From Natrinema sp. SYSU A 869 (GTDB lineage Archaea > Halobacteriota > Halobacteria > Halobacteriales > Natrialbaceae), in the NCBI RefSeq assembly GCF_019879105.1, contig NZ_CP082249.1:1054001-1118000 (forward strand): a DNA stretch of 64,000 nucleotides, written 5' to 3'. Below are positions 46,726 through 55,484 of the stretch, piece after piece. Made by a program: the position numbers and the translations under genes. Below the pieces are notes generated by a model. That model ran no database searches, was not told the DNA's origin, and saw nothing but the letters and a program-made list of their open reading frames with translations. How positions within the stretch are numbered: the stretch's first letter is position 1; each line of letters opens with the position of its first letter.

Positions 46726-47724
46726 ATGGATGCACAAATCACCGGTGAAACTGATGAGTTAGTTGGACTAAGTATAATTGACAATAATGGTATAGAGCAT
46801 GTTTTAGATGTACGGAACAGTGACGGCGAGATAACGGCACACAAACAAGACGGGTATCCGGACGATGCCTCGAAACGAACGTCCGAAGGGAACGAACACG
46901 TCAATCAGGCTCGTCGGTTCGCCAAGTTTCACGTCTACCGTGAGCGCGGCCACGAGACGCTTCCCCCTGTGGAGAATCCCGACCGGATCGCCACGTTCCT
47001 GCTTGCAGTTGGCAGCCTAGATAGCGACACATTCCAGCAGTATTTCGGTGACTACTACCAGCAACTCCGCTACTACGACGGTGCTAGCGAGCCTATCGTC
47101 GAGACATCCGAAATCCCTGCCGGAGATATTAGTTGGCTCGAGCAGGACATCTACCTCGACTGTGACACAGAACTGGCCCAGTCGACGGCTGAAGATGTCG
47201 CCGCAACCGGTCTGTTCGAGTCGCTTGAAGAGACTGCTGGTGACTCCTCAGCTGCTCTCTTGTCGGAGATCGAAGCGCAGTTAGCCGACCACGGGATCGA
47301 CGTAGAAACTGTAACATCGACACTCGGAGAATCACTGCTTGAGGCGTGCGGACCGCTGCGAGTCCGCTGGAAGGATGGCCCCCGTCGATCGAATCGACGG
47401 AGCAAAACCGTCGCTGGTACCGGAACCGGTACTGTTCCTGACGACGACCCCGACGTTTGCTTGCAGATGTTCACGAACCTCTACGAATTCACGGACATCG
47501 ACGGGTTCCAGCAGTCACTCATCCACCATCTCCGATGCCAGATTCGAGACTGTTATATCGGAATGGGGATCGCTCCACCCGAAGACGCTCGGGTACAGGG
47601 ACTCGGTCTCTACGATTACATCGGGAATTACAAAATGGACGACTTCTACCCCGCGTACAACGACACCCGCGTCGAGATTGACGACTGGCAGGAAGAACAC
47701 ACGCCCGAAGAACTCCGCATCTGA
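46726..47724 (+). CDS. Unknown protein, family A copy 2
   Basis: A 332-aa soluble protein, paralogue of 45554-46510 (shared ITGE, IDNN, NEH.NQAR.FAK.HV and HHLRCQIRDC..GMG.APPE). It has an extra central segment (about 165-225) with a Gly/Thr repeat (TVAGTGTGTV). Copies diverge most in the middle, as expected of proteins that recognise different partners. Function unknown. Confidence 0.8.
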   Translation: MDAQITGETDELVGLSIIDNNGIEHVLDVRNSDGEITAHKQDGYPDDASKRTSEGNEHVNQARRFAKFHVYRERGHETLPPVENPDRIATFLLAVGSLDSDTFQQYFGDYYQQLRYYDGASEPIVETSEIPAGDISWLEQDIYLDCDTELAQSTAEDVAATGLFESLEETAGDSSAALLSEIEAQLADHGIDVETVTSTLGESLLEACGPLRVRWKDGPRRSNRRSKTVAGTGTGTVPDDDPDVCLQMFTNLYEFTDIDGFQQSLIHHLRCQIRDCYIGMGIAPPEDARVQGLGLYDYIGNYKMDDFYPAYNDTRVEIDDWQEEHTPEELRI

Positions 47725-48072
47725 GTCTGCTGTCTCGGTCTGACGGCACTAAACGGAGTCCGCCGCCCTCATTTCCGTCCCGCGTGTTGCCCATGTTTCC
47801 CTCGAGAACATCCGCCGTGCCGGACGGCCAGAGGGCGTGACCGTGTCGGTTGTCGACCCGTACTGACGACCGGTGTTGGGGAGAGCACAGCGCAGACGCC
47901 GAAGCGGCTGTCGTCCTGTGGGGCGGTTCTCTCGAGGGGCGGAAACGAAACGTGACTTTCGAAGCCCGTCGGGCTTGGAATGCAGTTAGAACGCACCTGT
48001 CCTGAGTGCCTGTGACCACGAGTGACCCACGGATGGCTGTTTTGACGGTCGCCGACCTAGAGACAACGGAAC
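47725..48072. other. Intergenic, no gene seen
   Basis: 348 bp without a convincing ORF or RNA. The minus-strand frames here are R/S/T-rich shadows. It ends with the promoter region of the SRPBCC gene. Confidence 0.5.
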
Positions 48073-48552
48073 ATGCAGACATACGATCGCGAAACGACCG
48101 TCGACTCGCCGTTCGAGGACGTCTGGGCGTTCAATTCACGGATTTCCGGCCTCGAGGCGGTGACGCCCGACTGGCTGCATCTGCGCGTCGAGCGCGTGAT
48201 CGGCCCGGACGGGGAGCCGGATCCGAACGTGCTCGAGCCCGGCTCGGAGATCGCGCTGTCGATGCGGCCGTTCGGAGTGGGGCCCCGCCAGCACTGGACG
48301 TCGGTGATTACGGCACGGGAGCGCGACGAGGGATCGGCGTACTTTCGCGACGAGATGGTACACGGGCCGTTCGATCACTGGGAACACACACATTCCTTCT
48401 TCGCCGACGGGACTCGGACGGTCATCCGGGATCACGTGGAATACGAACTCCCGCTGGGCGGACTCGGCGACGCGGTCGCGCCGCTCTCGCGGTTCGGCTT
48501 CGAGGCCATGTTCCAAGCGCGCCATCGGCTGACGAAAGCGCAGTTGGAATGA
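48073..48552 (+). CDS. SRPBCC-fold protein (polyketide-cyclase-like)
   Basis: A 159-aa START/SRPBCC domain. The pattern ETTVDSPFEDVWAFNSRISGLEAVTPDWLHLRV at the N-terminus and the C-terminal helix (SRFGFEAMFQARHRLTKAQL) are characteristic. These proteins bind hydrophobic ligands in a cavity; ligand unknown. Confidence 0.85.
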   Translation: MQTYDRETTVDSPFEDVWAFNSRISGLEAVTPDWLHLRVERVIGPDGEPDPNVLEPGSEIALSMRPFGVGPRQHWTSVITARERDEGSAYFRDEMVHGPFDHWEHTHSFFADGTRTVIRDHVEYELPLGGLGDAVAPLSRFGFEAMFQARHRLTKAQLE

Positions 48553-48645
48553 CAGGCAGTTTCGCAGCCGGAACCCCGAGCCACGCCGATCGGATTCGAG
48601 AGATGTACCACGCTCGTTTTGCCGATCGGGATAATAGAGCCGGCC

Positions 48646-49260
48646 ATGACTGAACGCGAGGGACTCGAGCGCCGGGGGCTTCTGGGTGCGCTCGGAGCGG
48701 GCGCGACTGCAGGCATCGCGGGCTGTTTCGGCGGTGACCGACCCGGCAGCGGCGGGGACGACACCGACGGCTCCCCGGCGAAGGTATACGAACCCAACCT
48801 TGAGGACGTGGCCGAGGGACCGGTAGAGATCACGGACGAGCACCACTGTGCGGTCTGTAGCATGTCGCTGACCCAGTATTTCGGCAATGGGCAACTCGTT
48901 CACGAGAACGGGCTGGCGGCGACCGTCGAATCGCCGGGCTGTCTGTTCGCCTATCTCGCCTCGTCGATGCCGGACTCGCCGATCGCCGGTGCCTGGACGA
49001 CTGATTATGAGACTGGCGATCTGATCGACGCGACCGAGGCCCATTTCGTCCTCATCACTGACAAGGAGGCCGCCGAGGACCTGATGGGGATCGATCCGCG
49101 ACCCTACGCCGACCGCGAACACGCCGTCGCCTTTCTCGAGGAATGGGAGGCTGAGGACCTCTCGCCCGACGAGGACATCATCGTCGGGCTGGACGACGTC
49201 GACCTCGAACTCGCGTCGATCTACCGCGAGAGCCGGCTTCCCGACGAACGTCCGGAGTAG
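48646..49260 (+). CDS. NosL-like copper-binding lipoprotein
   Basis: A 204-aa lipoprotein with Arg pair at 9-10, signal LLGALGAGATAGIAGC and lipid Cys27. The domain has the NosL-type CAVCSM (Cys/Met copper site) and 'VESPGCLFAYLASS'. NosL proteins deliver copper to nitrous-oxide reductase, but relatives occur alone. No nos genes are in the window. ATG at 48646. Confidence 0.82.
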   Translation: MTEREGLERRGLLGALGAGATAGIAGCFGGDRPGSGGDDTDGSPAKVYEPNLEDVAEGPVEITDEHHCAVCSMSLTQYFGNGQLVHENGLAATVESPGCLFAYLASSMPDSPIAGAWTTDYETGDLIDATEAHFVLITDKEAAEDLMGIDPRPYADREHAVAFLEEWEAEDLSPDEDIIVGLDDVDLELASIYRESRLPDERPE

Positions 49261-49313
49261 CGCTCCGGCCACTTTCGGTAGCCGTTTGTCTCAGCAGACG
49301 AATGTGAGACGAC

Positions 49314-50204
49314 GTGACTGTCGACCTCGAGGCCACGCCGCTGATCGCGCTCGCCATCGCGATCTTCGCGGCGAGCACCAGCGCTATTCTCGTGCGCTGG
49401 AGTGCAGCGCCGAGTTCTGTCGCGGCCTTCTACCGCGTCCTCTTTACGACGGTGCTCGTCGCCCCGATTGCCCTGACCCGCCATCGAGCAGCCTTCGCGC
49501 GGCTCTCGCGTCGCGACTTCGTGGGTGCCGTCGTCGCCGGCGTCGCGCTGGCGATCCACTTTGCGGCCTGGTTCGAGAGCCTCTCCCATACCAGCGTCGC
49601 CGCGAGCGTCACGATCGTCCAGGTCCAGCCGGTATTCGTAGCGATCGGCGCAGGGCTCTTTCTGGGCGAACGGATCAACCGCGCGACGGTGGTCGGGATC
49701 GTCGTCGCGATCACCGGGGCCGTTGCGATGTCGCTAGGCGACACCGACCACGCGGCCCTCTCCGGTGCGACGGTGTACGGCAACACGCTCGCCTTGCTGG
49801 GTGCGGTGACCATCGCCTGTTACACGCTCGCCGGCCGCTCGATCCGCCAGCGCGTCCCAGTGTTTCCCTACGTGACCGTCGTCTACGGGGCCTGCGTTGC
49901 GGCCCTGTTCCTCCTCGTGGGCGTGCAGGGCCACCCCTACGTCGGCTACCCCGCTCGAGAGTGGATACTCTTTCTCGGTTTGGCCGTCGGTCCGGGCGTC
50001 TTCGGCCATACCGTGAGCAACTGGGTCCTCGAGCACCTCGAGTCGGTCGTCGTCAGCGTCGCCTGGCTCGGCGAGCCCGTGGGCGCGACCCTGCTCGCAC
50101 TCGTCTTGCTCGCGGAGGTTCCCGACGCGATCACGATCGTCGGCGGCGTCGTCGTGATCGCAGGGGTCGCCGTGACGACGCTCGACCGAGAGCGCAGTGG
50201 CTGA
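49314..50204 (+). CDS. EamA/DMT-family transporter
   Basis: A 296-aa protein with ten hydrophobic segments in two EamA repeats (FAASTSAILVRWSAAPSSVAAFYR; VRGHTVSNWVLEHLESV-type C repeat with LGEPVGATLLALVLLAEVP). Start GTG at 49314. It probably exports or imports small metabolites. Confidence 0.88.
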   Translation: MTVDLEATPLIALAIAIFAASTSAILVRWSAAPSSVAAFYRVLFTTVLVAPIALTRHRAAFARLSRRDFVGAVVAGVALAIHFAAWFESLSHTSVAASVTIVQVQPVFVAIGAGLFLGERINRATVVGIVVAITGAVAMSLGDTDHAALSGATVYGNTLALLGAVTIACYTLAGRSIRQRVPVFPYVTVVYGACVAALFLLVGVQGHPYVGYPAREWILFLGLAVGPGVFGHTVSNWVLEHLESVVVSVAWLGEPVGATLLALVLLAEVPDAITIVGGVVVIAGVAVTTLDRERSG

Positions 50205-50477
50205 GCCGAGGGACTGCTGAATTCGCTCTCGAGGGCAAGTAACGGTGTAGAACGGACCCGAAAGCACGACCCGACGGCGAACTCGCTGCCTGCCTCGAGT
50301 GGGAGACGGCGGACTCGGCGTCGCCATCCGGCGCGGCTACAGGAGTGTCCGAGAGCCCCGCCGCTCGCATGGCGACCGGTCTGACTACAGCGTCGGGATG
50401 CCTATTGCGTCGGCTAGCGGTTCCGGGGGTCGGGGGAGGGGGTAACCGTCTGTGTATCGAATGGCGTCTCCTCCGCG
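50205..50477. other. Intergenic, no gene seen
   Basis: 273 bp between the stop codons of the convergent EamA and amphi-Trp genes. I see no coding frame; G-rich runs near 50425-50440 may act in termination. Confidence 0.45.
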
Positions 50478-50780
50478 CTATCGAACGGCGAGATCCGACC
50501 CGCCGCGTTGCTCGGAGAACTCGAGTTCAATTTCGAGTTCGCGGTCACGCTGGCCCGTGAACTCGATCTCGACCTCGATCGGGGTCCGGTATTCGAAGGG
50601 GATCTCCCACGTTGACCCCGCGACCGTCACCGTCGTCTCGGCCTCGAGCTGGTCGGCGAGGTCCCGGAGAAACGCGGCCGTTTCCTCGCGTGAGAGGTAT
50701 ACCTCACGTTCGAAGAAGCCGTCCGTGATCGTTCGCAGTTCGTGATCGCGATCCTCGGGGAGCGTCACTCGGTCGGACAT
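50478..50780 (-). CDS. Amphi-Trp domain protein
   Basis: A 100-aa acidic protein from the ATG at 50780 (MSDRVTLPEDRDHELRTITDG). The FFEREVYLSREETAAFLRDLADQLEAETTVTV and EIPFEYRTPIEVEIEF segments match the amphi-Trp domain family. Function unknown. It diverges from the ArsR-type regulator 115 bp away and may be regulated by it. Confidence 0.78.
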   Translation of the reverse strand: MSDRVTLPEDRDHELRTITDGFFEREVYLSREETAAFLRDLADQLEAETTVTVAGSTWEIPFEYRTPIEVEIEFTGQRDRELEIELEFSEQRGGSDLAVR

Positions 50781-50894
50781 GGTATCAAACACCACGAGAA
50801 GCGGCATAAATCTGGACCAACCTCCTTCAGAAACTGTATGTAAGGGGACCATACCTGCGAAATCCTTCTCCCTCCGGCCGCCCACTGTGTGGGC

Positions 50895-51188
50895 ATGTCA
50901 CTGATCGAGGTGCTGGGGAACGGAACGCGACTCGAGATCCTTCGCGAACTCTCACGGGGGCCGAAGTACGTCTCTGAACTCGCCGAGAAAGTCGGGATGG
51001 ACGGGAAAAGTGCCGTCCACCACCTATCGACGCTCGAGGATGCTGAGCTGGTCGAGTGGTATATGCGGGGCAACCGCAAGTACTATCGGCTCACCAGCAC
51101 CCTCGAGTTGCGAATCGCGCCGCCGCCGGAACGGCAGTTCGTCCTTCAGGCTGACGAGGTCGACGCGCCAGATTCGACGGATCAGTGA
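50895..51188 (+). CDS. ArsR-type winged-helix regulator
   Basis: A 97-aa winged helix: IEVLGNGTRLEILRELSRGPKYVSELAEKVGMDGKSAVHHLSTLEDAELVEWY then the wing (GNRKYYRLTSTLEL). No cysteines for metal sensing are evident. The ATG at 50895 is preceded by another in-frame GTG at 50889. It is divergent from the amphi-Trp gene. Confidence 0.85.
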   Translation: MSLIEVLGNGTRLEILRELSRGPKYVSELAEKVGMDGKSAVHHLSTLEDAELVEWYMRGNRKYYRLTSTLELRIAPPPERQFVLQADEVDAPDSTDQ

Positions 51189-51644
51189 TCGATTTGAGGC
51201 GATCTGTACGGCTCACGCGCCTCGCGATCGACAGACCGACAGTTCTGTCATCGGACGGGATGATGCCCAAAGACCGGCAACTGGTGAAATGCAGTGACCG
51301 AGACCGTCACCGCCGTGCCGGGGTCAAACCGTTCATTGTGGGATTGCGACTCTCGACGAGATCATCGGTGTCCAGTTCGTTCCGGTCCCGACCTGACGGC
51401 CGTTGAACTGCCTGAAGACGATCAGTTCACTCCTCGAGGAGTTCATGGGTTGCGAGGAGTTTGTGGGTCGGAGTGGTGGCGACGGTGCCGGATCGGGTTC
51501 GATGACTGCTTAGGTGCGCGCTTCCGTGACTGAAAGCGCTTCGAGAGTGCTTCCCGATCGATGCGGAACCGTCTCGCGATCGATACTGTCGGCGAGATCA
51601 ACCCGGTTACTTAGTATCGCACCGATCGTGACATCCGATATCGT
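51189..51644. other. Intergenic, with one 14-bp palindrome
   Basis: 456 bp without a gene. ACTCCTCGAGGAGT at 51429-51442 is a perfect 14-bp palindrome. The last 50 bp before the CobW ATG hold an AT-rich 'ttacttagtat' that is a likely promoter. No clear remnants. Confidence 0.4.
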
Positions 51645-52766
51645 ATGACTCACAACGGCGCAATTCCCGTAACCGTTGTCAGCGGCTACCTCGGGGCAGG
51701 AAAGACGACGCTGATCAATCACGTGCTGTCGAATCCGGGAGATCGGCAAGTGGCGGTGATCGTCAACGATATGGGAGAAGTGAACGTCGACGCGGAGCTA
51801 ATCGCACGAGAAAACGAGGACGAGGGAATCGTGGACCTCTCGAATGGCTGTATCTGTTGTCGGTTACAGGGGGATCTTCTCGAGGAAGCGGCGCGGCTGG
51901 CGGAGAGTCGGGCGTTCGACTACCTGATGGTCGAATCCTCGGGGATCAGCGAACCGGTTCCCGTCGCGCAGGTGTTTACCGAAGGGACGGACGCCAGCGA
52001 CGTGGATCCGACGACCCTGTTTCGGTTGGATACAATGGTCACCGTTCTCGACACGTACGGGTTCTGGAAAGAATTTGACGCCGGGGCGCAGCTACCGGAG
52101 GGTGCCCAACCCGACGAGGACCGACCGTTGAGCGAGGTCCTCGTCGAGGGGATCGAGTTCTGCGATGTCTTGCTTCTCAACAAGTCCGATATGGTCCCGG
52201 ACGACGTCCTCGAGGAGATCGAAGCGGTCGTCGAGACCCTCCAACCGCGAGCGAAACGGCTCCGAACGGCCTACTGCGAGGTGGATCCGGATGTCGTCCT
52301 CGACACCGGCCGGTTCGACTTCGAGACGGCGAAGCGCTCTCAGGGGTGGAAACGTCACTTACGCGGAGAGAGTCACGATCACGGCGGCGATACAGACGAC
52401 CACGACACAGAACCAAGCGCTGCCGAGCGCCACGGCGTCTCATCGTTCGTCTTCCGGTCCGACCAGCCGTTTGACCCGGGGCGACTCGCAGCCTGGCTCG
52501 AGGACTGGGATGGAGCGATCATCCGAGCGAAAGGCGTCTGTTACGTCGCAAACCACGACGAGGTGATCGGTGTCAGTCAGGCTGGCCCGTCCGTCAGGGC
52601 TGGCCCCATCGGCGAGTGGCGACCGGACGACGACCATCGCACGCAGCTCGTATTCATCGGCCGAGCAATGAACGAGGATCGAATTCGCCGGGAGCTCGAG
52701 GCGTGTCTGGTTGCGGGTGACGAAGCGGCGGAGACGGAAGCAATGGCCGATCCGTTCCCACTGTAG
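51645..52766 (+). CDS. CobW/G3E-family GTPase (metal chaperone)
   Basis: A 373-aa COG0523 protein. Walker A GYLGAGKT is at 14-21, the metal motif CICC (Cys69-x-Cys71-Cys72) follows NG, and NKSD is the base-recognition motif. The linker HDHGGDTDDHD is His/Asp-rich and probably binds zinc or cobalt. Family members deliver zinc or cobalt to apoproteins under starvation. The two tiny Cys-containing genes immediately downstream may be targets or partners. Confidence 0.9.
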   Translation: MTHNGAIPVTVVSGYLGAGKTTLINHVLSNPGDRQVAVIVNDMGEVNVDAELIARENEDEGIVDLSNGCICCRLQGDLLEEAARLAESRAFDYLMVESSGISEPVPVAQVFTEGTDASDVDPTTLFRLDTMVTVLDTYGFWKEFDAGAQLPEGAQPDEDRPLSEVLVEGIEFCDVLLLNKSDMVPDDVLEEIEAVVETLQPRAKRLRTAYCEVDPDVVLDTGRFDFETAKRSQGWKRHLRGESHDHGGDTDDHDTEPSAAERHGVSSFVFRSDQPFDPGRLAAWLEDWDGAIIRAKGVCYVANHDEVIGVSQAGPSVRAGPIGEWRPDDDHRTQLVFIGRAMNEDRIRRELEACLVAGDEAAETEAMADPFPL

Positions 52767-52769
52767 CCG

Positions 52770-52937
52770 TTACGGCTTCGACGGTTCCAGTTGGTCACTG
52801 AGTTCTTCCCAGGACTCGTGAAAGCCGTGGGTCGACTGATCCACCGTCCGGTCCGGGAGGGCGTTCTGGTAAACATCGTCGTACTCGAGCAGCCGCGTCC
52901 AGCCGTCGTGCAGGGAGTAGCTGCAGTACTGGCACAT
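52770..52937 (-). CDS. 55-aa CxxC protein, convergent with CobW-like gene
   Basis: From ATG 52937: MCQYCSYSLHDGWTRLLEYD, then an acidic hydrophilic tail ending QLEPSKP. The N-terminal C-x2-C may bind a metal. The stop codon is 3 bp from the stop of the CobW-type gene. The codon use is typical; the upstream extension of the frame is not. No family recognised. Confidence 0.5.
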   Translation of the reverse strand: MCQYCSYSLHDGWTRLLEYDDVYQNALPDRTVDQSTHGFHESWEELSDQLEPSKP

Positions 52938-53155
52938 ACATCCGGCTACGTCGGTCGACGGTATACCGGTTTCTCCGATCGAGCACGTTCCAGTATCCCG
53001 GACGGCGATCGAGGCACGTTCCATTATCTCAGACGACGATCGAGGCTCACTCGGATCGGTCGCAAGCAACAGGGGGAAGTCACGGCGGCATCGAACGCGA
53101 GTGATAGCCGGATGTGCCGGAAGAATCATTTCGTTACCGGAGAGGGACGGTGAAC

Positions 53156-53317
53156 ATGACTCGACGGGGTGGATACATGCGAAACGCGACCGACACGATC
53201 GAACGGGACTGTGATCACTGCGAGTGGCACGCGGTTGCGGGATCGTACCCGGACCTGATCGAACAGTATCAGGATCATCTTCGCGACGAACACCCGACGG
53301 TGTGGCTGCGAAGCTGA
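53156..53317 (+). CDS. 53-aa zinc-finger-like protein
   Basis: Small basic-start protein with CDHCEWHAVAGSYPDLIEQY and HLRDEHPTVW: C-x2-C plus two His (H-x4-H) form a C2H2-like finger. A Shine-Dalgarno-like 'gagggacggtga' sits just before ATG 53156; ATG 53177 is an alternative. Haloarchaea contain many such small finger proteins; function unknown. Confidence 0.65.
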   Translation: MTRRGGYMRNATDTIERDCDHCEWHAVAGSYPDLIEQYQDHLRDEHPTVWLRS

Positions 53318-53404
53318 CGCTGGGGCTCGCTCGCGGATCGAGGTGAAGTACCGATCCGATCGGCCTGAATCGACGGAGACCGATCGGAAACGGCAGCGGG
53401 ATGG

Positions 53405-54571
53405 CTACGGCTCGAGCAAGACCTTGATGACGCCTTCCTCGCGTTCGTCGAACTTTTCGTACATCTCCGGTGCGCGCTCGAGGTCAACGCGGTGGGAGAC
53501 GACCCAGCTGGGGTCGGCGCGTCCCTCGATGATCATGTCTCGCAGCTCCCGGTTGTACTCCTTGACGTTACACTGGCCGGTGCCCAACTTCAGCCCCTTC
53601 TCGAAGAGTGTGCCGAAGTCGATACCGAGTCGGCCCTGGGCCGCCATCTCGTCGGGCGCGCCGGGGTCTGACGGGACGTACAGCCCCGGAACCCCGAGCT
53701 CGCCGGTCGGTCGGACAGCCTGGATGAGCTGGTTGAGCACGACTGCAGGGTTTTCGCGGGCCGGATCGTAGGCGTCGTCGCCCGGATCCGTCTCAGGGTC
53801 GATCGCTTGATAGCCCACGGCATCGACGCCAGTATCGACGCCGCCGCCGTGTGCGTCTTTGATCTGTTCGACGGGATCGCTCTCCTCGAAGTTGATCGGA
53901 CGCGCGTCACAGTGGTCCTCGGCTAACTCGAGGCGGCTCTCCACGCGGTCGACAATGTAAATCTCGGAGGCACCCTGAATCTTGGCACTGTAGGCGGCCA
54001 TCAGACCGACGGGGCCGGCCCCGAAAATTGCGATCGACTCACCGGGTTGCAGGTTCGCGAGCCGGGTGCCGTGCCACCCCGTCGGGAAGATGTCCGCGAG
54101 GAGCGAGAAGGCGTCCTCGTGCTCATCACCCTCCGGCAGCTTCAGCGCGTTGAAGTCGGCAAACGGCACTCGGAGTTTTTCGGCTTGGCCGCCCTTGTAC
54201 GGCCCCATCGCGACGTACCCGTACGCACCGCCGGCGAAGCCCGGGTTGACGTTGGTACAGAAGCCGGTGTAGCCGTTCTCACAGTTTCGACAGAACCCGC
54301 AGGCCACGTTGAATGGCATCACGACACGGTCGCCCTCCTCGAGCGACGTGACGGCATCGCCAGTCTCGCTTACGATCCCCATGTTCTCGTGACCGAAGAC
54401 GATCCCCGGGTCGGCCGAGGTTCGTCCCTCGTACATGTGGAGGTCCGAGCCACAGATGCACGTCGTCGTGATGTCGACGAGAATATCGTTTTCGTGTTCG
54501 ATCTCGGGCTCCTCCACCTCCTCGACGGCCACGTCGTGCGGTCCCTGGTATACGACGGCGTCCATTGACAT
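53405..54571 (-). CDS. Zinc-dependent dehydrogenase (glutathione-independent formaldehyde dehydrogenase-like)
   Basis: A 388-aa medium-chain dehydrogenase. Catalytic zinc residues Cys40 and His61 are in CICGSDLHMYEG and GHENMG; four structural cysteines (91, 94, 97, 105) follow. NAD binding is IFGAGPVGLMAAY. The long insertion between about 255 and 300 (YQAIDPETDPGDDAYDPAREN) is the mark of glutathione-independent formaldehyde dehydrogenases. Substrate not certain. Confidence 0.88.
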   Translation of the reverse strand: MSMDAVVYQGPHDVAVEEVEEPEIEHENDILVDITTTCICGSDLHMYEGRTSADPGIVFGHENMGIVSETGDAVTSLEEGDRVVMPFNVACGFCRNCENGYTGFCTNVNPGFAGGAYGYVAMGPYKGGQAEKLRVPFADFNALKLPEGDEHEDAFSLLADIFPTGWHGTRLANLQPGESIAIFGAGPVGLMAAYSAKIQGASEIYIVDRVESRLELAEDHCDARPINFEESDPVEQIKDAHGGGVDTGVDAVGYQAIDPETDPGDDAYDPARENPAVVLNQLIQAVRPTGELGVPGLYVPSDPGAPDEMAAQGRLGIDFGTLFEKGLKLGTGQCNVKEYNRELRDMIIEGRADPSWVVSHRVDLERAPEMYEKFDEREEGVIKVLLEP

Positions 54572-54621
54572 TTGGTATCAGACCTCAGTGAACAGACCAC
54601 AAGCGCCGTTGTAAATGTTCG

Positions 54622-54700
54622 TGTGGATACCGACGATAACCAAGATGTTCACATCATCTGAGTGTGGATATGTATATCATATAGAACTCACATGTGGATA
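54622..54700. repeat. Three TGTGGATA direct repeats in a divergent promoter region
   Basis: TGTGGATA occurs at 54622-54629, 54663-54670 and 54693-54700, and the related TGTGGA at 54750-54755, in the gap between the dehydrogenase (minus) and HbpS-like (plus) genes. The spacings are 41 and 30 bp. They could be binding sites for a regulator serving one or both genes. Confidence 0.4.
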
Positions 54701-54732
54701 TACCTGATATATGGAGATTTTCACAAAGGGTG

Positions 54733-54739
54733 TTTATAG
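54733..54739 (+). promoter_or_regulatory. TATA-like element before the HbpS-like gene
   Basis: TTTATAG lies 27-33 nt before the ATG at 54766, in line with an archaeal TATA box and a leaderless transcript. Confidence 0.45.
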
Positions 54740-54765
54740 CTCTCTAGAGTGTGGAACAAACTCGC

Positions 54766-55185
54766 ATGGTAGACACAGTAAGCCTCGAAACGGCGAAGGA
54801 GGTCATTGACGCGGCTGAACAGCGAGCGGAAGAGATCGACAATCCCATGGTGATCACGGTCGCGAATTCCGAGGGCAACCTCATCGCCCAACACCGGATG
54901 GATGGTGCGTGGCTCGCGTCGGTCGATATTTCGCGGAACAAGGCCTACACGGCGGCCGCCCTGGACATGCCGACGGACGACTTGGCGGAGCCGACCCGGC
55001 CGGGCGAATCGCTGTACGGTCTGCAGAACACCAACCAAGGACGGATGGTCATCTTCGGCGGCGGCTACCCGCTGATGCGAGACGGTGACGTCGTCGGGTC
55101 GATCGGTGTGAGCGGGGGAGCGGTCGAGCAGGACATGGACGTCGCGGAATCCGGCGTCGACAGATTCGACGAACTCTCGTCGTAA
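54766..55185 (+). CDS. GlcG/HbpS family (DUF336) haem-binding-like protein
   Basis: A 139-aa GlcG/HbpS protein. The conserved features are MVITVANSEGNLIAQHRMDGA, SRNKAYTAAAL and the Gly-rich VIFGGGYPL plus VGSIGVSGG. Streptomyces HbpS binds haem; other members sit near glycolate or aldehyde enzymes, and here the divergent neighbour is a formaldehyde-type dehydrogenase. ATG at 54766; a GTG at 54751 would add five residues. Confidence 0.85.
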   Translation: MVDTVSLETAKEVIDAAEQRAEEIDNPMVITVANSEGNLIAQHRMDGAWLASVDISRNKAYTAAALDMPTDDLAEPTRPGESLYGLQNTNQGRMVIFGGGYPLMRDGDVVGSIGVSGGAVEQDMDVAESGVDRFDELSS

Positions 55186-55484
55186 CGACCCGCTACGAGT
55201 ACGGCGTCCGTCGCTATCCGACGCAAACGACGGACTATCGCGCCGAAACAGGCGGACTGGCTTTGTCGATGATGGTCCGGTCCGCTCGACGATCTCGCCG
55301 GCGGCCTCTCGCCGGACCGATCGGGGCACACTCCCTCCTCATCCTCGGCGTCAACTTCGACGACGGTGCGCGTCATCGACCCGAACAGCAGTGTCAACGG
55401 TGGATTCGATGACCGAGTCGGAACCGCTCCAAAGAAAACGAAGGCCCGCCGAACGGAGAAGCGACGTCGGTCGCCGTCGTCCGT
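55186..55484. other. Intergenic, no clear gene
   Basis: 299 bp before the stop of the minus-strand operon. On the minus strand, MTRTVVEVDAEDEEGV at about 55373 looks like a protein start, but the frame becomes R/S-rich within 25 codons. It may be a decayed remnant. Confidence 0.3.

Noticed and set aside
49286-50242. 318-aa plus-strand ORF
   Set aside because: Arginine-rich out-of-frame shadow of the EamA transporter.
55065-55397. 110-aa minus-strand ORF
   Set aside because: The first 15 residues look plausible but the rest is low-complexity and overlaps the HbpS-like gene.
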